Made by a program: the position numbers and the translations under genes
Notes under the pieces: generated by a model
What the model saw: the letters and a program-made list of their open reading frames with translations, nothing else
Database searches by the model: none
What the model was told of the DNA's origin: nothing
Shown: positions 1 to 6,518 of the stretch, piece after piece
Layout of the letters: each line of letters opens with the position of its first letter
How positions within the stretch are numbered: the stretch's first letter is position 1
Source: JBEEPE01 sp964489645
GTDB lineage: Bacteria > Verrucomicrobiota > Verrucomicrobiia > Chthoniobacterales > Chthoniobacteraceae
Assembly (NCBI GenBank): GCA_964489645.1
Contig: CAZAZT010000091.1
Location: 1 to 16,571 of the forward strand
Direction of reading: 5' to 3'
Length of the DNA: 16,571 nucleotides

Positions 1-1
1 G

Positions 2-352
2 TTCGATTTGGAGGATTTCCTTCAGCAGTTCAAGTTGCTGCGGAAGATGGGGCCGCTGGAGGGGATTTTGTCGATGTTACCTGGGATGGATCAGTTGAAG
101 GGGTTCACGCCGGATGAGCGTCAGATGCGGCGGACGGAGGCGATTGTTCTTTCGATGACGTTGGAGGAGCGGCGTGATCCGGACATCTTGAATGGGCGTC
201 GTCGGGCGCGGGTGGCGCGAGGCAGTGGGGTTGCGGTGTCAGAGGTGAACGAGTTGCTGAACCGGTTTGGGATGATGCGGAAGATGATGAAGAATATGGG
301 AAAGTTTTCGAAGATGATGGGACGGATGCCGAAGGGGATGTTCCCGCGGTGA
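2..352 (+). CDS. ffh: Signal recognition particle protein Ffh (SRP54), C-terminal fragment
   Basis: This is the 3' end of ffh, whose product binds 4.5S/SRP RNA and signal peptides and targets ribosomes to the membrane through FtsY. Only about 116 residues are visible, and the NG GTPase domain lies off the left edge. The reading frame is open to base 2, so the TTG at position 8 is an internal codon and not a start. The visible part is the methionine-rich M domain: it begins FDLEDFLQQF, continues with GPLEGILSMLPGM, the RNA-binding helices around RRTEAIVLSMT, R-R-x-R-x-A-R-G-S-G and VNELLNRF, and ends with a Met/Lys-rich tail (MMRKMMKNMGK, MPKGMFPR). This matches the usual end of the family, so the stop at 350-352 looks genuine. 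The next gene converges on it, and I see no convincing intrinsic terminator in 353-537. Confidence 0.97.
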   Translation, partial: FDLEDFLQQFKLLRKMGPLEGILSMLPGMDQLKGFTPDERQMRRTEAIVLSMTLEERRDPDILNGRRRARVARGSGVAVSEVNELLNRFGMMRKMMKNMGKFSKMMGRMPKGMFPR

Positions 353-537
353 GGGTGGGGCGTACCGTTTTCCTGATTGGGCCGACTTGGGCCAAGGTTA
401 ACCAGGACGGGTCAGTGGCCGGATATTGGGATGTGCTAGGACGTTGCCGTTCAGAGGGTGATTATCTGAGTGGGTGGACCGATAACTCAGCGATTGGTGT
501 TCAGATTTTCTAGAGACGGATTCGTGGTCCGGAATAC

Positions 538-1443
538 TCAGTGAAACTTTGCTCTCAGTCGTCGGGCTGCTTCGTGATTTGGGCAACATTTCAGGATGTG
601 ATCCAGAGTTTCTACGGAACTTGCGTCGAGTTTTCCTAGTTTGTGCCTGCTAGCGACTAAGTACCAGAGTACAAAAATCGGTATATCCTCTCCGCCGGCT
701 TTTGCGACAGAGGCTGCGCAAGCAGCCTCAACTAGGCTGTATTCCCCTCGGCTCATGAACAGTTGGAGGGCGTTTTTTTCAATGGGTATTTCCTCAGGCT
801 TGAATGCGGGTGCGGGAAGGGGTTGGAGGCTTGTCAGCGCGCGTTTCCAGCTGACCCCACAGCGAACCACTTTTGCAGGCCGACCGGCTGCCAAGCAGAA
901 CGGGGCAATCGAGCGAGTCACTAGGGATCCGGCTGCGACTATCGAACCCGATCCTATACGGACCCCTTTGGCCACCTTCACATCCTCCGCGAGCCAGACC
1001 TCGTCTTCAATCGCGATGCCTGCGGCAGGGTTGGTCCGATGGCCTGTGGAAACGTCTAGAATCGAGTGCATGTCAGACGTCATGATTTTCACATTCGAAA
1101 ACAGACATCCTCTGCCGATTTGCACACTAGCACCCTCTCCAGCGCGAATATCGGAAGGTCGATTCATCACGGTTCCGTCACCAATTCTAATGGCGCCTCC
1201 TTTTCTAACTAGCAATGAACCCCGCACTGTTACAGTGCTACCTATGGAGATATTACCACCTGCTCCACAGATTCCAATCTTTGCCGCTTTGAGAGTCACG
1301 TTCTCCCCGAACTCCATCACTGAACCTGATCCCTGCCAGGACATTGCGAACGAACCGGAGATTACCTTGGGCCGATCCCCTATGATTCTGTTCCCATCGG
1401 CGATGAAAGCGTCGAATAGGCTGTCAGGTTGAGGGTTTGCCAT
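538..1443 (-). CDS. Left-handed beta-helix (hexapeptide-repeat) O-acetyltransferase with C-terminal helical tail
   Basis: The product is a 301-residue acyltransferase of the LbetaH family, probably cytoplasmic and using acetyl-CoA. Imperfect hexapeptide repeats run from about residue 45 to 180 (GENVTLKAAKIGI, GGNISIGSTVTV, GGAIRIGDG, GASVQIGRG, DEVWLAEDVKVAKGVRIGSG). The loop SDMHSI (His126, the likely catalytic base), then HRTNPA, the VWLAEDV segment with Trp150 and the closing AAGRPAKVV resemble polysaccharide or sialate O-acetyltransferases; the substrate is unknown. Residues 220-301 form a helical tail ending PNHEAARRLRA, which looks TPR-like and is not part of the core fold. I chose the ATG at 1443 because the domain begins there. 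The frame stays open to a GTG at 1581, which would add 46 residues with no domain features. An AGGA directly abuts the ATG, too close for a normal ribosome binding site. Its base composition is unlike its neighbours (see findings). There is no adjacent glycan operon, so its role is open. Confidence 0.9.
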   Translation of the reverse strand: MANPQPDSLFDAFIADGNRIIGDRPKVISGSFAMSWQGSGSVMEFGENVTLKAAKIGICGAGGNISIGSTVTVRGSLLVRKGGAIRIGDGTVMNRPSDIRAGEGASVQIGRGCLFSNVKIMTSDMHSILDVSTGHRTNPAAGIAIEDEVWLAEDVKVAKGVRIGSGSIVAAGSLVTRSIAPFCLAAGRPAKVVRCGVSWKRALTSLQPLPAPAFKPEEIPIEKNALQLFMSRGEYSLVEAACAASVAKAGGEDIPIFVLWYLVASRHKLGKLDASSVETLDHILKCCPNHEAARRLRAKFH

Positions 1444-1650
1444 TCCTGAGACTTTTCTGGTTCGGTGCCGTGTCAAGATTAGCTTTGCTTCCGAACAGGT
1501 TCTCCCCCCAGATACGGGTCTCTGGAGTTTCGCTCCGCGTTGGGCTGTTTTAAAGAACGGTTGAGGAGGACCATCACACACGCGATTGGTTGCGCTCGGT
1601 GACGGCTGGATTGACGGGGTGGTGTGGGTTGGGGAAGATGATGGGGCACT

Positions 1651-3042
1651 ATGAAAAAATCCCCCGAAAGTTCCCCTTTATTGGCGCGTCGTGACTTTGT
1701 GAAGAGCACGGGTGCGGTGGCAGGAGTATCGGCATTGGCTGGAGTGAGGTTACCGCATGTGTTTGCTGCGGGCAGCGATCAGATCCAGGTGGCGTTGGTT
1801 GGGTGTGGTGGTCGCGGCACTGGGGCGGCGCGGAATGCGATGAGCCAGAAGGGTTCGCCGAAGTTGGTGGCGATGGCGGATGTGTTCCAGAACAAGTTGA
1901 ACAACAGCTACAACTCGTTGAGCAATGCGTTCAAGGATCAGGTGGATGTGCCTGAGAACCGGAGGTTTATCGGTTTTGATGGGTACAAGAACGCGATGGA
2001 TTGTTTGAAGCCTGGGGATGTGGCGATTTTCACGACGCCGTTGGCGTTCCGTTGGGTGCACTTCAAGTATGCCATTGAGAAGGGTTTGAATGTGTTCATG
2101 GAGAAGCCTGTGACGGCGGATGGTCCGACTTCGAAGCGGATGTTGGAGTTGGCGAAGCAGGCATCGGCGAAGAACTTGAAGGTGGGAGTGGGCTTGATGA
2201 GCAGGCACAGCCACTCGTTGCAGGAGTTGCGGAAGCGGATCCTGGATGGGGAGATCGGTGATATCAACATGCTGCGCGGCTATCGGATGCAGGGGACGAT
2301 CGGGTCGGTTTTTTCGGAGAAGTTCCCTGGTGAGCCGAACGAGTTGTTGTGGCAGATCTCGCGGTTCCACAGTTTCTTGTGGGCGAGCGGAGGCGGGTTC
2401 AGCGATTTTTACATCCACCACATCGATCATCTGTGCTGGATCAAGAATGCGTGGCCGGTGAAGGCGCATGGGGTTGGGGGGCGGACGTTCCGCAACTCGC
2501 CGAATGGCGGGGTTTACGTGGATCAGAACCTGGATTCTTATGCGGTGGAGTACACGTTTGCGGATGGGGCGAAGATGTTCATGGATGGGCGCTGCATGAA
2601 CGGTGCATTGCCGATCTATTCGAGTTACGCGCACGGGAGCAAGGGGATGGCGATCTGCTCGAAAGCGGGGGATTGCGGTCGGCCTTCGAGTCTTTACAAG
2701 GGGCAGAATGCGGACAAAGAGAACCTGATCTGGACCTCGGATTCGAAGGCTCCGGATGATCCGTATTTCAACGAGTGGGAGGATTTGCTTGATGCGATCC
2801 GGAACGACAAGCCGTACAACGAGGCGGAGAATGGCGTGATGGCGAGTGTGGTGACATCGATGGGGAGGTATGCGACGCATACGGGTCGTGAGATCACGTT
2901 GGACGAGATGTTGAACCATCCGCACGAGTTCGCGCCGGATGCGGACAAGTTGACGATGGATTCTCCGGCGCCGGTGCGTGCGGATTCGAATGGGCTTTAT
3001 CCGGTGCCGGAGCCCGGTCGCAAGACGGACCGCGAGTATTGA
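1651..3042 (+). CDS. Tat-exported Gfo/Idh/MocA-family oxidoreductase
   Basis: This 463-residue protein belongs to the NAD(P)-dependent oxidoreductase family that acts on sugars, inositols and their derivatives. The N-terminus is a twin-arginine signal: LARRDFVKSTG with Arg13-Arg14, a hydrophobic stretch (AVAGVSALAGV) and a likely cleavage site near HVFAA (about residue 40). The Rossmann fold follows, with GCGGRGTG at 51-58, TTP at 128-130 and the family hallmark EKP at 151-153. The C-terminal substrate domain contains DFYIHHIDHLCW (252-263), whose histidines are in the usual catalytic position. This secreted subgroup is common in PVC bacteria. Export of a folded protein with bound dinucleotide fits the Tat route, but the substrate cannot be read from sequence. 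The gene is monocistronic: divergent from the acetyltransferase and closed by a terminator at 3067-3104. Upstream of the ATG there is only a weak GGGG and no real Shine-Dalgarno motif. Confidence 0.95.
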   Translation: MKKSPESSPLLARRDFVKSTGAVAGVSALAGVRLPHVFAAGSDQIQVALVGCGGRGTGAARNAMSQKGSPKLVAMADVFQNKLNNSYNSLSNAFKDQVDVPENRRFIGFDGYKNAMDCLKPGDVAIFTTPLAFRWVHFKYAIEKGLNVFMEKPVTADGPTSKRMLELAKQASAKNLKVGVGLMSRHSHSLQELRKRILDGEIGDINMLRGYRMQGTIGSVFSEKFPGEPNELLWQISRFHSFLWASGGGFSDFYIHHIDHLCWIKNAWPVKAHGVGGRTFRNSPNGGVYVDQNLDSYAVEYTFADGAKMFMDGRCMNGALPIYSSYAHGSKGMAICSKAGDCGRPSSLYKGQNADKENLIWTSDSKAPDDPYFNEWEDLLDAIRNDKPYNEAENGVMASVVTSMGRYATHTGREITLDEMLNHPHEFAPDADKLTMDSPAPVRADSNGLYPVPEPGRKTDREY

Positions 3043-3066
3043 TCTGTTTCGCTGACACTGGCAGCG

Positions 3067-3104
3067 ATCCTCCCCGAGGCAGTGCCTTGGGGAGGATTTT
3101 TTTT
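3067..3104 (+). terminator. Intrinsic terminator of the Gfo/Idh/MocA gene
   Basis: It starts 25 bases after the stop codon. The stem arms are ATCCTCCCC and GGGGAGGAT with an inner AGGC/GCCT pairing, and a run of eight T follows directly on the plus strand. This is a textbook Rho-independent terminator. The arms are nearly symmetric, but the T-run is only on the plus-strand side. Confidence 0.93.
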
Positions 3105-3169
3105 GGTGGGGCTTGATTCGTTGAGTGGGGAGGGGGGGGCTTTTTGGTTTGATCGTTTTGTGTGGACGC

Positions 3170-3201
3170 AAAAAAGACGCCGACCTGTTGGCCGGCGTCT
3201 T
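3170..3201 (-). terminator. Intrinsic terminator of sodA
   Basis: Read on the minus strand, AAGACGCCG pairs with CGGCGTCTT around a short GC-containing loop and is followed by a run of six T (AAAAAA at 3170-3175 on the plus strand). It lies 45 bases after the sodA stop, which fits termination of that gene. With the plus-strand terminator at 3067-3104 it insulates two convergent transcripts. Confidence 0.88.
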
Positions 3202-3246
3202 GGTGTTTTGTGGAGCTTTTGCTCGTTGGATATTCTGCGGAGGGGA

Positions 3247-3873
3247 TCAGAGGGCGGCGAGGTAGTTCTTCTCGGCCTGATCCCAGTTAAGGACGTTCCA
3301 CCAGGCTTTGAGGTAATCGGGGCGGCGGTTCTGGTAGTTGAGGTAATAGGCATGTTCCCACACATCGAGAGCGAGGACGGGCTTGCCTTCGATGCCGGCG
3401 ACAGCTTTGCCCATGGCGGGGTGGTCTTGGTTTGCGGTTGAACCGATCTCGAGTTTGCCTTGGTTGACGACCAACCAGACCCAGCCGGAGCCGAAGCGAC
3501 CGGCGCCTGCGGCTTGGAACTTCTCTTTGAAGTCTTCGACGCTGCCGAACGTTGCGACGATGGCTTCGGCGAGTTTGCCTTTGGGAGCTCCGCCGGCATT
3601 GGGCGCGAGCAGTTGCCAGAAAAAGCTGTGGTTCACGTGGCCGCCGCCGTTGTTGCGAACCGCGTTCCGGATGGCGTCGGGCACTCCGGCGAGATCGGAG
3701 ATGAGGGTGTCGGCGGATTTTGCGGCGAGATCTGGCGCGGATTCGAGGGCCTTGTTGAGGTTATCGACGTAGGCTTTGTGGTGACGGCCGTGATGGATTT
3801 CCATCGTCTTCGCATCGATGTGCGGCTCGAGCGCAGCGTGTGCGTACGGGAGTGCGGGAAGTTCGTGTGCCAT
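3247..3873 (-). CDS. sodA: Superoxide dismutase, Mn type (Fe/Mn family)
   Basis: This 208-residue enzyme converts superoxide to oxygen and hydrogen peroxide. It is a full-length family member with no signal peptide, so it is presumably cytoplasmic. The four metal ligands are in place: His27 (MEIHHGRHH), His82 (GGGHVNHSFFW), and Asp170 and His174 (DVWEHAYY). The gateway Tyr35 is present. Gly77 and Gln149 (STANQDHP) are the residues that normally mark manganese rather than iron enzymes, so I call it sodA; cambialistic metal use cannot be excluded. The start ATG at 3873 gives the standard N-terminus HELPALPYAHAALEPHID. There is no Shine-Dalgarno motif: the leader reads AATAAATAAAATCCT just before ATG. 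The gene is divergent from gdhA, with a hairpin between them at 3899-3920, and has its own terminator. Confidence 0.97.
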   Translation of the reverse strand: MAHELPALPYAHAALEPHIDAKTMEIHHGRHHKAYVDNLNKALESAPDLAAKSADTLISDLAGVPDAIRNAVRNNGGGHVNHSFFWQLLAPNAGGAPKGKLAEAIVATFGSVEDFKEKFQAAGAGRFGSGWVWLVVNQGKLEIGSTANQDHPAMGKAVAGIEGKPVLALDVWEHAYYLNYQNRRPDYLKAWWNVLNWDQAEKNYLAAL

Positions 3874-3898
3874 AGGATTTTATTTATTAAGGTTGGAA

Positions 3899-3920
3899 GA
3901 CCTGATCGAAGGATCGGGTC
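3899..3920. promoter_or_regulatory. Hairpin in the sodA-gdhA divergent promoter region
   Basis: GACCTGATC, loop GAAG, GATCGGGTC form a nine-pair stem with a four-base loop. As plus-strand RNA all nine positions pair (one is a U-G wobble); as minus-strand RNA the same position becomes a C-A mismatch. It lies 25 bases upstream of the sodA start and 106 upstream of the gdhA start. No T-run follows, so it is not an intrinsic terminator. It could be an operator, or a leader structure of the gdhA transcript. The assignment is inference. Confidence 0.45.
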
Positions 3921-4026
3921 GAAGAGGAATGTTGCCCCGTTTTTGCCGGATGCCAACCCCCAAGGCTTGTTGCGATTGCCGTGCAGGGCAACCCGTGCTC
4001 AATAGCGTTTAGCCCCTTACCGAACC

Positions 4027-5283
4027 ATGAAACATCTGCTCGACAACCCTGTGTTTGCGATGGCCTCGCGTCAGTTCGATCAAGCCGCCGATGTGCTGGA
4101 GTTGCCTCAGGAACTTCGGGAGCGCACGAAGTGGCCGAAGCGCATGATCACGGTTTCGCTTCCGGTCCGGATGGACGACGGGGAGGTACGGACTTTCACT
4201 GGGCATCGGGTGCAGCATCACCTGACGCTTGGTCCTGGAAAGGGGGGGATCCGGTACGCGCCGGATGTGGAGATTGGCGAGGTTGCGGCGCTTGCGATGT
4301 GGATGAGTTGGAAGTGTGCGTTGATGGATCTTCCTTTTGGCGGTGCGAAGGGGGGTGTGGCGTGTGATCCGGCGACGATGAGTGCGCGGGAGTTGGAATC
4401 GCTGACGCGGCGTTTCACGGACGAGCTTCTTCCGTTCATCGGGCCGCAAACGGATGTGCCGGCTCCGGATATGGGGACGAACGAGCAGACGATGGCGTGG
4501 ATCATGGATACCTATTCGGCGCACGAGGGGCACGCGGTTCCGAGTGTGGTGACGGGCAAGCCGGTGCACATCGGCGGTTCGTTGGGGCGTAAGGAGGCGA
4601 CGGGGCGCGGGGTTGCATTCCTTGCGAACCGTGCTGCCGAGCAGCTTCGCCTTCGAACGGATTCGTCGGTGATCGTTCAAGGGTTCGGTAATGTGGGGAG
4701 TTATGCGGCCACGGCGATGGCGCGCTTCGGTTCACGCATCACGGGCATCGGTGACATTTCGGGGGCGATTTACCGTGCGGAGGGGATCGATCTCCTGCAG
4801 GTGACGAAGCATTTACAGACGCACCGCACCCTTGAGGATTTTCCTGATGCAGAACATCTCTCGAACGAGGAGCTTCTCGTTCAGCCGTGCGACATCCTGA
4901 TCCCTGCGGCCAAGGAGCGGGTCATCACGGCGACGAACGCGGATAAAATCCAGTGCCGCATTTTGGCGGAGGGTGCGAATGGTCCGACGACTCCTGATGC
5001 CGATGTGATTCTGGAACAACGAGATGACGTTTTTGTCATCCCGGATATCTTGTGCAACTCGGGGGGTGTCACTGTCAGCTATTTCGAGTGGGTACAAGGG
5101 CTCCAGAGCTTCTTCTGGTCGGAATCCGAGGTGTACGATCGCCTTTACCGCCTTTTGGAACCGACGTTTGCGCGGGTGCTGAAGTTTGCGAAAGAGCGTC
5201 GCATCTCCCACCGGACGGCTGCGTTGGCCATGGGCATCCAGAAGGTCGCGGAGACGAAGCGCACGAGGGGGCTTTTCCCGTGA
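4027..5283 (+). CDS. gdhA: Glutamate dehydrogenase (hexameric, about 420-residue class)
   Basis: This 418-residue enzyme interconverts glutamate and 2-oxoglutarate plus ammonia in the cytoplasm. The three active-site lysines are present with the classic spacing: Lys72 in GKGGIRY, Lys96 in WMSWKCAL and Lys108 in LPFGGAKGGV. The catalytic aspartate is Asp148 (PAPDMGTNEQTM). The dinucleotide-binding loop is GFGNVG at 219-224, and the C-terminal half carries LAEGANGPTTPDAD and CNSGGVTVSYFEW. The length and lack of a regulatory extension fit the bacterial RocG/GudB/GdhA class. Coenzyme preference cannot be settled here, though Asp243 near the end of the second Rossmann strand leans toward NAD. The direction (catabolic or assimilatory) is therefore also open. 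The start at 4027 gives the usual N-terminus; the leader CCCCTTACCGAACC has no Shine-Dalgarno. It converges on the SMP-30-like gene with 64 bases between stops and no obvious terminator. Confidence 0.97.
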   Translation: MKHLLDNPVFAMASRQFDQAADVLELPQELRERTKWPKRMITVSLPVRMDDGEVRTFTGHRVQHHLTLGPGKGGIRYAPDVEIGEVAALAMWMSWKCALMDLPFGGAKGGVACDPATMSARELESLTRRFTDELLPFIGPQTDVPAPDMGTNEQTMAWIMDTYSAHEGHAVPSVVTGKPVHIGGSLGRKEATGRGVAFLANRAAEQLRLRTDSSVIVQGFGNVGSYAATAMARFGSRITGIGDISGAIYRAEGIDLLQVTKHLQTHRTLEDFPDAEHLSNEELLVQPCDILIPAAKERVITATNADKIQCRILAEGANGPTTPDADVILEQRDDVFVIPDILCNSGGVTVSYFEWVQGLQSFFWSESEVYDRLYRLLEPTFARVLKFAKERRISHRTAALAMGIQKVAETKRTRGLFP

Positions 5284-5347
5284 TCGTGAAGGCGGTTCTT
5301 TTGCGCGTCTGACGTTACGGGTTTGCGGGGGTGGCACTGCGCACAGA

Positions 5348-6376
5348 TCACGGGTTGGCTTTCTGCGGGTTGATGCCTTTTCCGGGTTCTTTGAGGGGGA
5401 CGCTCCACAGGTTTCCTCCGGCGGTGATGAAGAGCGTTTTGAGGTCGTTGCCACCGAAGGTGCAGTTCGTCACCTCGTCATCTGGGATCGGGATGAAATC
5501 GAGAAGTCTTCCGGAACTGGAAAGCACGTAGATCCCTCCTGGATAGGGCTTTGATGTTTCGTCGGGAAGATTGTCCCGGTTCAGGCCTGCCGCTACGAAC
5601 AAGCGTCCGCGCTGATCGATCTTGATCCCGTCTGGTCCGCGACTGGTTTTCCAATCGAAGAGTTGGTGACGGCTTTTCGGATCAACGGAGCCGTCGGGTT
5701 GGAGGTTGAATCGCCAGAGTTTGCGGGTGCCACCGCGGCTGTTGTTGTTATCGGCGACGAAGAGGAATTTTTCGTCGGGGCTGACGAGGATGCCGTTTGG
5801 ACGATCGACGGTGGAGCGGTCGAGGATGCGATGGATGGTGCCATCGGGATCGATCCGGTAGACGCCCTCGATGGGGGAGCCTGCTGCGTCTTTCTGTTCG
5901 AGATCGTCGCGTTTTCCGTAGCGCGGATCGGTGAAATAGATGCGGCTTTTCGAGTCGATGGACAGGTCGTTCGGAGAGTTTAAGGATTTGCCGTTGAACG
6001 ATTTCGCGATGACGGTGAGTTGGCCGTTGGCATCGGTTCGCGTGACGATGCGGTTGCCGGCTTCGGTGCAGATGATGTGTCCGTTGTGGTCGATGAGGAG
6101 TCCGTTCGCACCTTTCACGGGGTCACGGAAGTTGGCGGAGCCGGCGGAGGGGGTGTAGGAGGAGATGCGGTTATCTCCGACGTAGAGGAGGTGTCCGGTT
6201 TTTGCGATCCAAGCGGGGCCTTCGCCGGCGTGTTTGGCATCGAGTTTTTTTGGGGGGCCAGCGGTGACGGAGTGCGATTCGTTGCTGAAGGCGTAGGGGC
6301 ATTGCAGTTTGGCGGCGGAGCGGGAAGCGCAACCGACTGCGGCGAGGACGGCGACGAGGGGGAGCAGGATTTTCAT
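5348..6376 (-). CDS. SMP-30/gluconolactonase-like six-bladed propeller lipoprotein
   Basis: The 342-residue product resembles the SMP-30/Gnl/LRE family of calcium-dependent lactonases, which hydrolyse sugar lactones. It begins with a short lipoprotein signal (MKILLPLVAVLAAVGC), so Cys16 is the likely lipidated residue and the protein is probably membrane-anchored outside the cytoplasm. The four metal or active-site positions of the family are all seen: Glu52 (GEGPAW), Asn136 (SPNDLSID), Asn194 (RPNGILVSPD) and Asp249 (GPDGIKID), so it is probably catalytically competent. I chose the ATG at 6376 because it gives the lipobox; the open frame to 6727 overlaps the upstream DUF1501 gene and is rejected. 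The leader is pyrimidine-rich (CCCCCCTCTCC) with no Shine-Dalgarno. It is the last gene of the minus-strand run, 142 bases after the DUF1501 gene, with two hairpins in that gap. Its natural substrate is unknown. Confidence 0.93.
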   Translation of the reverse strand: MKILLPLVAVLAAVGCASRSAAKLQCPYAFSNESHSVTAGPPKKLDAKHAGEGPAWIAKTGHLLYVGDNRISSYTPSAGSANFRDPVKGANGLLIDHNGHIICTEAGNRIVTRTDANGQLTVIAKSFNGKSLNSPNDLSIDSKSRIYFTDPRYGKRDDLEQKDAAGSPIEGVYRIDPDGTIHRILDRSTVDRPNGILVSPDEKFLFVADNNNSRGGTRKLWRFNLQPDGSVDPKSRHQLFDWKTSRGPDGIKIDQRGRLFVAAGLNRDNLPDETSKPYPGGIYVLSSSGRLLDFIPIPDDEVTNCTFGGNDLKTLFITAGGNLWSVPLKEPGKGINPQKANP

Positions 6377-6418
6377 GGAGAGGGGGGACGGGGTGGTTGG
6401 TGGGGGACGAAATGATGA

Positions 6419-6463
6419 ACCCTCCTGAAGAGGGTCGCAGCGCGACGGAACTTCGAGGAGGGT
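6419..6463. promoter_or_regulatory. Long imperfect palindrome between the DUF1501 and SMP-30 genes
   Basis: The outer arms ACCCTCCT-GAAG and CTTC-(G)-AGGAGGGT give 12 pairs with one bulged base. Inside is a second stem, GTCGC/GCGAC, with a three-base loop. Neither side carries a T-run, so it is not a standard intrinsic terminator. As RNA on the minus strand it could block exonucleases or partly terminate transcription, lowering or separating expression of the lipoprotein gene. It could also be one copy of a dispersed intergenic repeat; only this copy is visible. Confidence 0.55.
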
Positions 6464-6478
6464 GATGGATCCTGATGT

Positions 6479-6505
6479 GGTGCACGGGTTTTGGACCGGT
6501 GCACC
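6479..6505. promoter_or_regulatory. Smaller hairpin just downstream of the DUF1501 stop
   Basis: GGTGCAC and GTGCACC pair (7 pairs), then after one G-G mismatch two more pairs form around the loop TTTTGGA. It lies 13 bases beyond the stop codon of the 6519-7985 gene on the minus strand. No T-run follows. It may act with the neighbouring palindrome as a 3' mRNA structure. Confidence 0.4.
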
Positions 6506-6518
6506 CATCGGATGTGTA

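Noticed and set aside
466..490. CTGAGT/ACTCAG hairpin between ffh and the acetyltransferase
   Set aside because: It has only six pairs around a 13-base loop and no T-run, which is too weak to call a terminator.
641..1432. 263-codon plus-strand frame opposite the acetyltransferase
   Set aside because: The minus-strand frame has clear hexapeptide repeats and an active-site loop; the plus-strand translation has no recognisable feature.
1444..1581. 46-residue N-terminal extension of the acetyltransferase from a GTG
   Set aside because: It has no domain content and no ribosome binding site, and the family fold begins at the ATG at 1443. It cannot be fully excluded.
1444..1650. Possible promoter (TTGACG near 1612) or small RNA gene upstream of the Gfo/Idh/MocA gene
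   Set aside because: There is no credible -10 partner at the right spacing and no tRNA-like or other conserved RNA fold visible by eye.
1750..3171. 473-codon open frame on the minus strand opposite the Gfo/Idh/MocA gene
   Set aside because: The translation is dominated by Arg, His, Pro and Leu with no domain. It is an antisense shadow produced by G-ending codons of the real gene.
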